The position numbers and the translations under genes are program-made. Under the pieces are notes generated by a model that saw only the letters and a program-made list of their open reading frames with translations, made no database searches and was not told the origin of the DNA. DNA of 64,000 bases from Leptodesmis sichuanensis A121 (GTDB taxonomy: Bacteria; Cyanobacteriota; Cyanobacteriia; Leptolyngbyales; Leptolyngbyaceae): positions 5,022,001 through 5,086,000 of the forward strand of contig NZ_CP075171.1 of NCBI RefSeq assembly GCF_021379005.1. The letters run 5' to 3'. Numbering within the stretch: the first letter of the stretch is position 1; each line of letters starts with the position of its first letter. Positions 52,239 to 62,069 of the stretch are shown in pieces.

Positions 52239-55200
52239 TTAACTGCCACCGATGCGGGCGACATCGCGGATGTTTTCTTCAAAGGCCGCATTCAGGGCTT
52301 CATCTCCGCTGAGGCCAGAGGCGATCGCATTCTTGAGTGCCTGCAACACGCGCTTGTAATCCCGTGGCATGACTTTCACGAACTTGGGTCGCAACTCATC
52401 CCAGTGATCCAGCACCCAGCGACCTTTGCGGCTTCCGGTATAGGTCACATGGTTCTGGATCAGTTGGTAGACCTCGTTGATTTCTTCTGGGTCTTCCAGG
52501 GTTTCCAGACCGGCCATTGAGGTATTGCAGCGAGTGGCAAAATCGCCTGCTTCATCCAGGATGTAAGCGACTCCGCCACTCATCCCAGCGGCAAAGTTGC
52601 GTCCGGTAGGGCCAAGGACGACTACCTTACCGCCCGTCATGTATTCGCAGCCGTGATCCCCAACGGATTCCACGACTGTATTGACACCAGAGTTGCGAAC
52701 ACAGAAGCGCTCCCCAGCAATGCCAGAGATGTAGGCTTCGCCACTGGTAGCTCCATAGAAGGCGACATTCCCGATGATAATGTTGTCTTCTGCCGCAAAG
52801 GTCGAGGCTTTGGGGGGATAGACGATGATTTTGCCACCGCTCAGTCCTTTACCCAGGTAGTCATTGGCATCGCCTTCCAGTTCCAGCGTCACCCCTTTCG
52901 GGACAAAGGCTCCGAAGCTCTGACCGGCACTGCCCTGGAAGTGGAGATGCACGGTGTCTTCCGGGAGACCATGCCAGTGACGTTTGGTGATTTCGTTACC
53001 GAGGATAGTGCCAACGACCCGGTTGGTGTTTTTGATTGGTAAGGTGGCTTTGACGGGTTCGCCTTTCTCGATCGCCCCCTTGCACAGATCCAGCAACACC
53101 GTCATGTCGAGGGATTTTTCCAGGCCATGATCTTGAGGCATCTGGCAATAGCGTCCTACTTCCGGGCCGACTTCCGGCTGGTAGAGAATCTTCGACAGGT
53201 CAATGCCCTTGGCTTTCCAGTGCGCGATCGCCTGCTTTGGCTCCAGCACATCGGTACGGCCAATCATTTCATCCAGGCTGCGGAAGCCAAGTTGAGCCAT
53301 CAGTTCCCGCACTTCCTGAGCGATGAATTTCATAAAGTTGACCGTGTACTCTGGATCGCCAATGAAGTTCTGACGCAGTTGAGGATTTTGGGTGGCAATC
53401 CCAGCAGGGCAGGTATTCAGGTGGCAGACCCGCATCATGATGCAACCCAGAGTCACCAGCGGTGCAGTAGAGAAGCCAAACTCCTCAGATCCCAGCAGGG
53501 CGGCAATCACCACATCCCGGCCTGTCTTCATCTGGCCATCGGTTTCCACAACGATGCGCGATCGCAGGTTATTCAACACCAGCGTTTGATGGGTTTCCGC
53601 CAGTCCCAGTTCCCAGGGCAACCCAGCGTGTTTGATGGAGGTCTGAGGAGAGGCTCCTGTACCGCCGTCGTGACCAGAAATCAGCACCACATCGGCATGG
53701 GCTTTGGCAACCCCAGCGGCAATGGTTCCGACACCGACTTCAGACACCAATTTGACATTGATTCGGGCGTTGCGGTTGGCGTTCTTCAGATCGTGGATCA
53801 GTTCCGCCAGGTCTTCGATCGAGTAGATATCGTGGTGGGGTGGGGGAGAAATCAGCCCCACACCAGGAGTCGAGTGACGGACTTTGGCAATCCAGGGATA
53901 CACTTTCTTACCGGGAAGTTGGCCGCCTTCACCGGGTTTTGCTCCCTGCGCCATCTTGATTTGAATCTCTTTGGCCTGGGAGAGATAGAGACTGGTGACA
54001 CCAAAGCGACCAGAAGCGACCTGTTTAATGGCACTGTTTTTGGAGTCGCCGCGCTCATTCGTCCAGGTATAGCGCTCCGGATCCTCGCCGCCTTCTCCCG
54101 TATTGGATTTACCACCAATGCGGTTCATGGCGATCGCCAGGGCTTCATGGGCTTCCTTGGAAATCGAACCATAGCTCATCGCTCCCGTTTTGAATCGGCG
54201 GGTGATAGCTTCTACAGGTTCCACTTCTTCTAAGGGAACGGGAGTACGCGGCTTGAATTCCAGCAGTCCGCGCAGGGTAAAGAACTTCTGATTTTGCTCA
54301 TTCACCAACTTGGCGTAGTGCTTGTAGGTGTCGTAATTGCCTGTCTGCACCGCCTTTTGCAGGGTGTGAATCGTCTCTGGGCTAAACAGATGTGCTTCCC
54401 CTTCCTTCCGCCACTGATATTCGCCACCTACATCCAGGGTATGACCATTCACGTCCCGATCGGGGAAAGCGTGACTGTGCCGCAGGATTGCCTCTTTTGC
54501 AATCACTTCCAGATCGGCACCCTGAATCCGGGAGGCGGTCCAGGTGAAGTACTTGTCGATGACGGATTGGTTGAGGCCGATCGCTTCAAAAATCTGAGCA
54601 CCCCGATAGCTCTGCAAGGTCGAGATGCCAATCTTGGAAGCTACCTTAATTACACCCTTCGTCACCGCTTTGATGAAATTCTTGCAGGCGGTTTGGTGGT
54701 CTACATCCACCAGCAAGCCCTGTTGAATCATGTCATCCAGGGTTTCAAAGGCCATGTAGGGATTGATCGCCCCGCAACCGTAGCCAATCAGCACAGCAAA
54801 GTGATGCACTTCTCTGGGTTCACCCGATTCCAGCACCAGTCCGACACGAGTCCGGGTGCCTTCCCGAATCAGGTGGTGATGCAACCCGGAAACCGCCAGC
54901 AGGGCGGGAATGGGCGCATGGTTCTTGTCCACCCCCCGATCGCTAAGAATAATGATATTGATGCCCTCGGCGATTGCCCGATCTGCGTCTGCAAAAATCT
55001 GTTCCAGCGATCGCTCCAGTCCCTTTACCCCTTCTTGAGGATTAAACAGAATCGGTAGGGTAATGGACTTGAAACCCTCTTCATTAACGTATTTCAGCTT
55101 TGCCAACTCCGCATTACTGAGAATCGGCGTTTTCAATTCAATCAGGTGACAGCTTTCCGGCACAGGCTCCAGCAGGTTCCGTTCCGCCCCGATCGTCGTT

Positions 55201-56933
55201 TCCGCCGAAGTAATGATTTCTTCCCGGATACAGTCGATCGGTGGATTCGTGACCTGAGCAAACAGTTGCTGGAAGTAGTCATAGAGCAATTTGGGGCGAT
55301 CGGACAATACCGCTAACGGCGTATCCGCTCCCATTGAACCGACTGCCTCTACCCCATCCTTCGCCATTGGGGTCAGCAAAATCCGCAATTGCTCGAACGT
55401 GTAGCCGAAGGCAATTTGTTGCTGAATGGTGGTGGGCGGCAGGGTATTGGATGTTAGGGATTGGGAATTAGGGTCTAGCACCACCCCTCCATTTCCATTT
55501 CTATTCCCTAATTCCTGATTCCTAATTCCTAACCCCTGCTCCCCGCTCCCCGGTGCCTCCCGAAGTTGGGCCAACTCCACCATGTGCTGATTGATCCACT
55601 CGCGGTAGGGATGCTCGGTGACGATCTTGGTTTTGATTTCCTCATCGGCAACGATCCGGCCTTCTTCCATATTCACCAGGAACATCCGACCTGGCTGCAG
55701 GCGACCTTTGTGCGCCACTCGCTCCGGTTCCACGGGTAGCACTCCGGCTTCCGAGGCCATAATCACCAGATCGTCTTTGGTGACGTAGTAGCGGGAGGGA
55801 CGCAGACCATTACGATCGAGCACTGCCCCCATCATCGTGCCGTCCGTAAAAGCGATCGAGGCGGGACCATCCCAGGGTTCCATGAGGCAGGAGTGGTACT
55901 CATAGAAGGCTTTTTTCTCATCGCTCATGGATTCGTGGGCAGTCCACGGTTCAGGAATCATCATCATCATCGCGTGGGGGAGCGATCGTCCCGCCAGGGT
56001 CAGCAATTCCAGAGCGTTATCGAAGATCAGCGAGTCACTGCCGTTGATATTAATGACAGGTTTGATCTTTTTAATGTCATCCCCAAACAGATCGGACTCG
56101 AACAGAGATTGACGGGCGTGCATCCAGTTGATATTGCCACGCAGCGTATTGATTTCCCCATTGTGGGCAATGTAGCGGTAGGGATGAGCGCGTTCCCAAC
56201 TGGGGAAGGTGTTGGTACTGAAGCGGGAGTGAACCAATGCTAACGCGCTTTCCAGATCGGGATCGTGCAAATCGGGATAATACTGCCCCACCTGCACAGG
56301 CATCAGCATTCCCTTATAGACGATCGTGCGGCAGGAGAGGCTGCAGGGATACCACCAGGGATCGGCTTCGGGATTGCGGATGGCATTGTGCGATCGCTTG
56401 CGAATCACGTACAACTTCCGCTCAAAGGCCAGGTCATCTACCAGATCAGGGGAGCGCTGAATAAACACCTGTTCGATAAACGGCTCACTGGCCTTAGCGG
56501 TATTGCCCAGTGGGGAATTATCCGTCGGCACGTCCCGCCATCCCAGAATGGTCTGCCCTTCTTCTGCCACAATCTGTTCAAACATCTGGCGGCTCTTCTC
56601 TCGCTGAACCGGATCAGGCGAGGTATAAATCATTCCAACTCCGTATTGGCCGGGTTCCGGCAGGGAAATCCCTTCAGTCGCCGCTACTTTTCTCAAAAAT
56701 TTGTGGGGCAGTTGCATCAAAATTCCGGCCCCGTCTCCGGTATTGGTCTCACAACCGCACGCACCACGGTGATCCAGATTCACCAGGATTGTTAATGCCT
56801 GTTCTACGATGTCGTGCGATTTCTGACCCTTCATGTGCACGATAAATCCGACTCCGCAGGCATCGTGCTCGAACTGCGGATCGTATAAACCCTGTGGTGC
56901 TGGCAGTTGGTTAGTGTTCATTGTGATGCCCAT
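52239..56933 (-). CDS. gltB: Glutamate synthase large subunit
   Basis: The 1564-residue enzyme makes two glutamates from 2-oxoglutarate and glutamine. The Ntn-type glutaminase starts after a prosequence at the Cys of [17 protein letters not shown]. The FMN/synthase domain carries [20 protein letters not shown] and the 3Fe-4S motif [16 protein letters not shown]. The C-terminal beta-helix domain follows ([20 protein letters not shown]). About 40 residues near 470-510 are low-complexity and encoded by spacer-like repeat. gltD nearby favours the NAD(P)H-type over the ferredoxin-type enzyme, but sequence alone does not settle it. The second in-frame Met (at 56921) is an alternative start. Confidence 0.9.
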   Translation of the reverse strand: MGITMNTNQLPAPQGLYDPQFEHDACGVGFIVHMKGQKSHDIVEQALTILVNLDHRGACGCETNTGDGAGILMQLPHKFLRKVAATEGISLPEPGQYGVGMIYTSPDPVQREKSRQMFEQIVAEEGQTILGWRDVPTDNSPLGNTAKASEPFIEQVFIQRSPDLVDDLAFERKLYVIRKRSHNAIRNPEADPWWYPCSLSCRTIVYKGMLMPVQVGQYYPDLHDPDLESALALVHSRFSTNTFPSWERAHPYRYIAHNGEINTLRGNINWMHARQSLFESDLFGDDIKKIKPVININGSDSLIFDNALELLTLAGRSLPHAMMMMIPEPWTAHESMSDEKKAFYEYHSCLMEPWDGPASIAFTDGTMMGAVLDRNGLRPSRYYVTKDDLVIMASEAGVLPVEPERVAHKGRLQPGRMFLVNMEEGRIVADEEIKTKIVTEHPYREWINQHMVELAQLREAPGSGEQGLGIRNQELGNRNGNGGVVLDPNSQSLTSNTLPPTTIQQQIAFGYTFEQLRILLTPMAKDGVEAVGSMGADTPLAVLSDRPKLLYDYFQQLFAQVTNPPIDCIREEIITSAETTIGAERNLLEPVPESCHLIELKTPILSNAELAKLKYVNEEGFKSITLPILFNPQEGVKGLERSLEQIFADADRAIAEGINIIILSDRGVDKNHAPIPALLAVSGLHHHLIREGTRTRVGLVLESGEPREVHHFAVLIGYGCGAINPYMAFETLDDMIQQGLLVDVDHQTACKNFIKAVTKGVIKVASKIGISTLQSYRGAQIFEAIGLNQSVIDKYFTWTASRIQGADLEVIAKEAILRHSHAFPDRDVNGHTLDVGGEYQWRKEGEAHLFSPETIHTLQKAVQTGNYDTYKHYAKLVNEQNQKFFTLRGLLEFKPRTPVPLEEVEPVEAITRRFKTGAMSYGSISKEAHEALAIAMNRIGGKSNTGEGGEDPERYTWTNERGDSKNSAIKQVASGRFGVTSLYLSQAKEIQIKMAQGAKPGEGGQLPGKKVYPWIAKVRHSTPGVGLISPPPHHDIYSIEDLAELIHDLKNANRNARINVKLVSEVGVGTIAAGVAKAHADVVLISGHDGGTGASPQTSIKHAGLPWELGLAETHQTLVLNNLRSRIVVETDGQMKTGRDVVIAALLGSEEFGFSTAPLVTLGCIMMRVCHLNTCPAGIATQNPQLRQNFIGDPEYTVNFMKFIAQEVRELMAQLGFRSLDEMIGRTDVLEPKQAIAHWKAKGIDLSKILYQPEVGPEVGRYCQMPQDHGLEKSLDMTVLLDLCKGAIEKGEPVKATLPIKNTNRVVGTILGNEITKRHWHGLPEDTVHLHFQGSAGQSFGAFVPKGVTLELEGDANDYLGKGLSGGKIIVYPPKASTFAAEDNIIIGNVAFYGATSGEAYISGIAGERFCVRNSGVNTVVESVGDHGCEYMTGGKVVVLGPTGRNFAAGMSGGVAYILDEAGDFATRCNTSMAGLETLEDPEEINEVYQLIQNHVTYTGSRKGRWVLDHWDELRPKFVKVMPRDYKRVLQALKNAIASGLSGDEALNAAFEENIRDVARIGGS

Positions 56934-57215
56934 CGATGGCGAATTAGGGGAATTAGGGATGGTTTCTAGAGAGACAATAATCCACTCTTGCTAGTTTGGA
57001 TTTTCTAATACTTAAGCGAAGAGAGGGCAGGTCTTAAGGAAATTGTCATATCTGGAAATACCAGGATCAAGTGTGATGTTTTCCTGACATTAATCTTGGG
57101 AAATAAGTAGTTGTGCGTAAATATGAAATAGATAGGAAAGAACATACACGGTTTATCATGTGTCATTAAATTCGGAACAGGAATCAGACAAAGAGACGAC
57201 AATGATCCTGGCGTT

Positions 57216-57509
57216 TTAACTCCAATCATCACGCTGGCTGCCCTGGCCTTTGTAAACTTTGCCGATCGCGTGAATTTTCCGGGTTTTCTCAAACAGAGCC
57301 GCTTCTGTTAATCCCCATTGCTTCAATACCTTGTCCAGATCAGCTTGAATGTCACGCGCACCGGGAAAGCCGTGGTAGCGGATGCGCAGGCGAGCCAGTT
57401 CAGCCAGATTATAGTCATTCGATTCAGCATGCAGCAGCATATCCACGATCTGGCGATCGGTCTTCGCCTGGGGATGCTGTTGGTCTTTTAAGTTGGATGA
57501 ATCAGCCAT
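57216..57509 (-). CDS. DUF3288 family protein
   Basis: The 97-residue protein begins 'KDQQHPQAKTDRQIVDMLL' and has ELARLRIRYHGFPGARDIQA and EKTRKIHAIGKVYKGQG, which fit the cyanobacterial DUF3288 family. It has no membrane segment. Function unknown. The ATG is well placed; the gene is on the opposite strand to the ftsL-like gene across a 300-bp spacer with short repeats. Confidence 0.75.
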   Translation of the reverse strand: MADSSNLKDQQHPQAKTDRQIVDMLLHAESNDYNLAELARLRIRYHGFPGARDIQADLDKVLKQWGLTEAALFEKTRKIHAIGKVYKGQGSQRDDWS

Positions 57510-57579
57510 AAGTGTGAAGTTTTGTTGTGAATTCGTCTGCTTATGTGGGGATCAGAGATGGATGGAGTATATTGTTCGA

Positions 57580-57649
57580 CCAGTTTACTGAGTTGGGCCA
57601 GTTGGTTGAGTTGAATTCAACCTATTCAGTTCAACCAGTTTACTGAGTT
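57580..57649. repeat. Repeat cluster upstream of the ftsL-like gene
   Basis: CCAGTTTACTGAGTT occurs at 57580-57594 and 57635-57649. Between them GGTTGAGTTGAATTCAACC is a perfect 19-bp palindrome. It lies about 160-230 bp before the ftsL-like start. A regulatory role is possible but untested. Confidence 0.6.
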
Positions 57650-57805
57650 CCATCGGTTACGAACAGTCCATATCGCAACAGCCAGACTGAGTAGTTTTAC
57701 TCCATTCGACCCAAACAGGAGTGAAGCTATATTTTCTGTTGCCAAATTGAATTGTTGCAGTAGACTGCTAAGTAGACTCGCAGTGATAGTGATGATGAGG
57801 AGCGG

Positions 57806-58369
57806 ATGGCTACGGCATTGAGATCTTTAAACCCCAGACCCACGCGCGATCGCCGAAGAACTGCGCGTCGCCGCTCGCACATACAGCCTGTCCCGCTATC
57901 TGGCCCTTCCAGATCGGCTCCCGCTCCTCGTCATCCCAGTATTGCCCAGCGGTCTGCTGTTCCCTCCTCATCCTCCTCAGTCAGGCAACTTCCCACCCAG
58001 CCTCCCCTACCCCTATGGTTACGCCTGCTGATTCAAGCCCAGCGCGGGTCAACCGTTGTAGTTTTGATCCTGGGTGCAGCCACTCTAATTGTTTACAGCA
58101 GTGCCATTTTTGTGCAGCAGCAGTGGAGTAAGGACTATCAGAAGCTAAAAACGATGCAGCGCAGTGAACGGCAGATGATCGCAGCGGGTGAGTTTTTGAA
58201 GAATCAGATTATTCAACAAGCCGAACAACCGGGATCGGGGCTGGTTCCTAAAAGCTCAGAGCACATGATCTATCTGGAACCGTCTGCCGATCGCCCTCCA
58301 TTAACTCTGCCTGCTAATCCGATCGTGCAATCTGATTCTGCCTCCGACGAAGATCCAACAGCCTATTAG
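57806..58369 (+). CDS. FtsL-like cell-division protein upstream of ftsI
   Basis: The 187-residue protein has a basic, Pro/Ser-rich cytoplasmic N-terminus, a single transmembrane helix (GSTVVVLILGAATLIVYSSA) about residue 90-115, and a periplasmic helical part (KDYQKLKTMQRSERQMIA) suited to a coiled coil. Its place directly before a penicillin-binding protein 2/FtsI gene on the same strand matches FtsL-like proteins of the division complex. Sequence of this family is poorly conserved, so the name is from topology and context. Confidence 0.65.
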   Translation: MATALRSLNPRPTRDRRRTARRRSHIQPVPLSGPSRSAPAPRHPSIAQRSAVPSSSSSVRQLPTQPPLPLWLRLLIQAQRGSTVVVLILGAATLIVYSSAIFVQQQWSKDYQKLKTMQRSERQMIAAGEFLKNQIIQQAEQPGSGLVPKSSEHMIYLEPSADRPPLTLPANPIVQSDSASDEDPTAY

Positions 58370-58393
58370 GGAACCAGGTAAGGAGGTTTGGTT

Positions 58394-60208
58394 GTGAGGA
58401 ATCCGCCCTATCCGTTTCGCTCTCGGCCCCGGCGATCGTCCCCGTCCCAAATTGTGCCACGACCCACCTGGATCAATTCGCCTAAATTCAGAGCAATTGT
58501 GGTGTGGGGCATTTTAATGACTGCAACCGGGCTGCTGGCGATTAATCTGTTTTATGTCCAGATTGTTCAGGGGTCGGTCTTAAAAGGAATTGCCAAAAGT
58601 CACCAGATGACTTATCTGCGGCCCTTTATTCCGCGTCGCGATATCGTAGACCGTAATGGAAGTGTGCTGGCGCTCGATCGGCCTGTTTATACCCTCTATG
58701 CTCACCCCAAACTCTTTAAGATCTCTAAACCGGAGATGGCTGAAAAGCTGTCTCCTATCCTGAATCGGCCTGTGGCAGATCTGCTGAAACAGTTTGATCA
58801 GCAGGAAACAGGAATTCGGGTGGAATACTCGGTTGTAGAAGATAGCGCCAACCGCATTATGGGGATGGGCCTGGATGGCCTGGAGTTGATTCAGCATCAG
58901 CAGCGGCTCTATCCCTACAAGGAGATGGCGGCGGATATTGTGGGGTTTGTGAATGCCGAGCACAAAGGGCAGGCTGGGCTGGAATTAAGCCAGGAAAATG
59001 TGCTGGAGCGGACGGCTCAGCCGATCGAACTGAAGCAGATGGGAGATGGTTCCCTGATGCCGGATGGTATCCCTGCTGGATTTTTGAATCAGGATGATCT
59101 ACAGCTTAAATTAACGATCGATGCTCGCCTGCAACATGCCATCCAACCCGTGTTGCAACGGCAGGTCAAGAAGGTAGGAGCCAAACGAGGCGCGGTGATT
59201 GTGATGGATGCTCACAGTGGAGAACTGTTGGCTCTAGCCTCTGATCCCACCTATGACCCGAACGAGTACTACAAATATCAGCAAGAACGGTTCAAAACCT
59301 GGGCAATTTCCGATTTGTATGAGCCAGGTTCAACGTTTAAGCCGATCAACGTGGCGATCGCCCTGGAAACCAAAACCGTGACACCCCAAACCCAGATATA
59401 TAACCCTTCTTCCATTGTCGTGGACGATTGGCCAATTCAGGGCGGCGGTGGGGGCAGTGATACGGTGACTGACATCGTGATTAACTCCTACAACGTCGGT
59501 ATGGTGCATATCATGGATAAGATGGATCCAGAAATGCGCTATGCCTGGTTGAAGCGGCTGGGGCTGGGAGGCACCTCTGGTATTGATCTCCCCTCCGAGG
59601 AACCGGGCCAATTCAAAGCCCGCAAAACCTTTCTGGAATCCCGTATTGAACGTGCCGTAACCGCCTTTGGTCAGGGATTTTCCCTCACGCCCATGCAATT
59701 AGTGCAACTGCATGGTGCGCTCGCCAATGGGGGTAAATTAGTCACTCCCCATATTATTCAGGGGCTTTACAACAGTAAGGGACAGCTTTTCTGGCGACCC
59801 AATTTACGCCCTCCCCGGCAAATTTTTTCCCCAGACACCACAAAGGCCATTATTCCCATGATGGAAGGAGTCGTTCGGGAAGGGACAGGTAAAGCGGCTC
59901 AGGTTCCCGGGTATCGTGTCGCGGGTAAAACTGGCACCTCCCAGAAAGCCGCCAGCACGGGTGGATATGCTAAAGGCCTTTATGTAACTAGCTTTGTCGG
60001 CATTGTGCCTGCTGAACAACCGCGCTATGTGGTTTTAGTCGTCATTGATGAACCTGCTGGAGGTGGCTACGGTGGAACGGTGGCTGCTCCTGTGGCGCAG
60101 GAGGTGATTAAAACTCTGGTTAACCTGGAAAACATTCCACCCAGTTCTAAAGTGGAACCGGCAGAAGCAGAGTCTGCAGAAGCAGAGTCTAAGGATGAGG
60201 AACCATAA
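58394..60208 (+). CDS. ftsI: Penicillin-binding protein 2 / FtsI, division transpeptidase
   Basis: The protein of about 604 residues has one N-terminal transmembrane helix (GILMTATGLLAINLFYVQI), a dimerisation domain and a transpeptidase domain. The active-site motifs are all there: SxxK in EPGSTFKPINVAIAL, SxN in INSYNVGMVHIMDK and KTG in VAGKTGTSQKA. It cross-links septal peptidoglycan. I start at GTG 58394, seven bases after AAGGAGG; a TTG six bases upstream has no spacing. The tail is a short acidic repeat (EAESAEAESK). Confidence 0.93.
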   Translation: MRNPPYPFRSRPRRSSPSQIVPRPTWINSPKFRAIVVWGILMTATGLLAINLFYVQIVQGSVLKGIAKSHQMTYLRPFIPRRDIVDRNGSVLALDRPVYTLYAHPKLFKISKPEMAEKLSPILNRPVADLLKQFDQQETGIRVEYSVVEDSANRIMGMGLDGLELIQHQQRLYPYKEMAADIVGFVNAEHKGQAGLELSQENVLERTAQPIELKQMGDGSLMPDGIPAGFLNQDDLQLKLTIDARLQHAIQPVLQRQVKKVGAKRGAVIVMDAHSGELLALASDPTYDPNEYYKYQQERFKTWAISDLYEPGSTFKPINVAIALETKTVTPQTQIYNPSSIVVDDWPIQGGGGGSDTVTDIVINSYNVGMVHIMDKMDPEMRYAWLKRLGLGGTSGIDLPSEEPGQFKARKTFLESRIERAVTAFGQGFSLTPMQLVQLHGALANGGKLVTPHIIQGLYNSKGQLFWRPNLRPPRQIFSPDTTKAIIPMMEGVVREGTGKAAQVPGYRVAGKTGTSQKAASTGGYAKGLYVTSFVGIVPAEQPRYVVLVVIDEPAGGGYGGTVAAPVAQEVIKTLVNLENIPPSSKVEPAEAESAEAESKDEEP

Positions 60209-60246
60209 CCAGGTTTCGATCCCCAACTTATGGCAGAATCATTGCC

Positions 60247-60687
60247 ATGTTGCATCCTTTAGAGCACGGACAGATTCTCTTTAGCCCCGGTTGTCATTTC
60301 GGCTACCGGGTGATTGGCCCCTGTTGCCGCTTATTCGATCGCGAACAACTCCCCTGGCCCTGTTGCCGTTTACAGTGGCGTGGGAAAGAACCCAGTTGGC
60401 GACGCATTGGCCGACGCTTTGTGGTTGATCTGGCCACTCGCGGACATCCAACTTACAGTGTGGAATTCCTGGGGCAAGCTCGTACTGTTGACTCAACTGT
60501 GAATCAGGAGCCGATGCTACTTACTCTGTATTGGGTAAATTTGCCGCAGCCGATGAAGGAGTGGTGGTACTCCGATCGACTCAAACCCGATCGCTGGCTG
60601 TCAGTTAATCCTCCCCACCAATCCCATTCTCTGATCACCCGTTCGATCCACTCCGGAGCCGCTGAAGACATGAAGACCGAGGGATAG
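60247..60687 (+). CDS. Hypothetical Cys/Trp-rich protein overlapping a convergent gene
   Basis: The 146-residue frame begins LHPLEHGQILFSPGCHFGYR and contains two CC pairs (GPCCRLF, PWPCCRLQW), then VDLATRGHPTYSVEFLGQA and LYWVNLPQPMKEWWYSDRLK. Codon choice looks coding through about 60600; beyond that the frame runs over the conserved end of the opposite-strand gene. It has no signal peptide or membrane helix. I know no family. Ends overlap by 184 bp with the MMADHC-like gene, which is more than usual. Confidence 0.5.
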   Translation: MLHPLEHGQILFSPGCHFGYRVIGPCCRLFDREQLPWPCCRLQWRGKEPSWRRIGRRFVVDLATRGHPTYSVEFLGQARTVDSTVNQEPMLLTLYWVNLPQPMKEWWYSDRLKPDRWLSVNPPHQSHSLITRSIHSGAAEDMKTEG

Positions 60688-61073
60688 ACCGCACTGCCCC
60701 AATCAGGATGGAGCACCAAACAACATTCTTTGAGGGTGCTGCTGGGATAGCCCAAACACGCTTTTACCACCGCCACATCATCCAGCGTCAAGGAACCGGG
60801 CTGGGATAACACGGGATACCCTGTTTTGGGATCAAAGAGATCGGCCAGATGGCCCTGTTCGTGAAGATGCCGGGCGATCGCTCGTCCCACCTGTAAAAAC
60901 CGTTGCCGCAACTGCTGCTTCTGGGCTTCAGTAGCAGGAGTGCGATCGGCCAGGTTGCATTCCGTTGGTTGCAGCACCACCATCACCGAGGCTACAGGTC
61001 TGTCCCAGGTCGGCAGTAATCTGGCGCTATGGGTTTGAATAAAAGGGCTGGGATGATGAACCGAACACTGCAT
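60504..61073 (-). CDS. Methylmalonic aciduria and homocystinuria type D (MMADHC)-like protein
   Basis: I start at ATG 61073, because the in-frame ATG at 61205 would run into the tRNA. The protein carries 'HLADLFDPKTGYPVLSQPGS', LDDVAVVKACLGYPSSTLKE and SSAAPEWIERVIREWDWW, which resemble the MMADHC-like family of cyanobacteria. Human MMADHC routes cobalamin, but the bacterial role is unknown to me. The last ~35 residues after WDWWGG look unconserved and lie under the coding region of the opposite gene, so the stop may have moved outward. Confidence 0.7.
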   Translation of the reverse strand: MQCSVHHPSPFIQTHSARLLPTWDRPVASVMVVLQPTECNLADRTPATEAQKQQLRQRFLQVGRAIARHLHEQGHLADLFDPKTGYPVLSQPGSLTLDDVAVVKACLGYPSSTLKECCLVLHPDWGSAVYPSVFMSSAAPEWIERVIREWDWWGGLTDSQRSGLSRSEYHHSFIGCGKFTQYRVSSIGS

Positions 61074-61114
61074 CAGGGGAACCAGCAAAGTTGAGTAGAA
61101 GCAATTCCTTAAAA

Positions 61115-61142
61115 GTAGAGGCCGTCCGCAAACGACCTCTAC
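61115..61142. repeat. Dispersed hairpin repeat
   Basis: GTAGAGGCCGTCCGCAAACG followed by ACCTCTAC pairs as GTAGAGG/CCTCTAC. It lies between the tRNA-Arg 3' end and the MMADHC-like gene. Same family as 38940-38967 and 39927-39955. Confidence 0.65.
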
Positions 61143-61160
61143 CAACCTATCATTAAAAAC

Positions 61161-61233
61161 GGGCGAGGAGGGATTCGAACCCCCGACACCGTGGTCCGTA
61201 GCCACGTGCTCTAGTCCACTGAGCTACACGCCC
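61161..61233 (-). tRNA. tRNA-Arg (anticodon ACG)
   Basis: On the minus strand it begins GGGCGTGTAGCTCAGTGG and ends TTCGAATCCCTCCTCGCCC. The anticodon stem CGTGG/CCACG holds the loop CTACGGA, giving ACG. The T loop TTCGAAT is standard. The acceptor stem has one T-T mismatch at the sixth pair. CCA is not encoded. The ACG first base is usually deaminated to inosine by TadA. Confidence 0.93.
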
Positions 61234-62069
61234 TCAACAGCTTCTAATCCTAACACTATATTAGCTATGTGTCTACATCGGGTTTTTATTGAACTGGGCT
61301 GCACTGTATTGCCAGACGGCTGTGGCGGCTAGCATTACCAAGCCTTGGAGTTCCTGTCGTTCGGGTGCATGGCACTTTTGCCCTCACCCTAAATCCCTCT
61401 CCCAATTTGGGAGAGGGACTTTGAGATGGCTCGGCTCCCCTTCTCCCAGGTTGGGAGAAGGGGCTGGGGGATGAGGGCCTGCAAAGGTGACGTGCTCTCT
61501 GTCGTTCCGCGTCAAAGTTTATCTAAAACTTGAATTAGTAGACCAATAATCTGAGCATTAAACTGATGAATCGACTACATCAAAGATATAGATCATCAGT
61601 TTAATGCTGAGCTTTAATGGTGAGCCTTATGCAATATTGACTGTGAATATTCTGAGCTGGTGAAAGCATCTGGAGACTAAGAGAATCAGGTAGGTTTTTT
61701 ATTTAATATATGTGTTCTAAAATGGAAAGGGCAGGTTAAGATATACATACTGAGAGGCAAAAGAATGCCCTCTGATAACTTTAACTTTTAGTCAAATCTA
61801 GCTTTTATTTTTTCCTCTTTAAAGTTGGGTGTTTAGCTTATGAGAAAGGCGTTGCACATTGTAGAGAAATGGTCTATCACCAATTCAAAGCATTGCTGCC
61901 TCAGATATTCGTGCTAGATGCCATTGAAACTTACCTGTACAACGCCACCTGGAAGGGAGCATAGACTCTTAACTTTGATAATAGCGCTGTAACTTATAAA
62001 TAAAAATCGTTGTTTCCGATTAAAATAATAGGACTTCATCTATGATTCTCGCGTTTGGGAGATCGACTC
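61234..62069. other. Long spacer without a gene (836 bp), with a repeat block
   Basis: The first 260 bp hold a repeat block (61376-61490): TTGCCCTCACCCTAAATCCC, an ATTTGGGAGAGGG palindrome half, and a 39-bp stretch inverted relative to 47686-47724. The rest is AT-rich with no convincing open frame. A pair of near-complements, AATCTGAGCATTAAACTGAT and ATCATCAGTTTAATGCTGAG (about 61550-61605), could fold into a hairpin. It includes the promoter side of the LysR gene. Confidence 0.6.
61452..61490 (-). repeat. 39-bp dispersed repeat, copy B (inverted)
   Basis: Exact reverse complement of 47686-47724. It sits inside a larger block in which TTCTCCCAGGTTGGGAGAA is itself a palindrome. Confidence 0.85.

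Noticed and set aside
53127-54233. A long plus-strand open frame antisense to gltB
   Set aside because: gltB motifs occupy the opposite strand; the frame reflects high GC at gltB codon positions and lacks a known family.
56934-57215. NtcA (GTA-N8-TAC) site upstream of gltB
   Set aside because: I looked for the pattern with correct spacing and saw none; candidates had wrong spacing.
57580-57649. Possible CRISPR repeat pair before the ftsL-like gene
   Set aside because: Two short direct repeats only, with a palindrome between and no regular spacer pattern.
61074-61205. N-terminal extension of the MMADHC-like protein
   Set aside because: It would be encoded across the tRNA-Arg gene and a dispersed hairpin.
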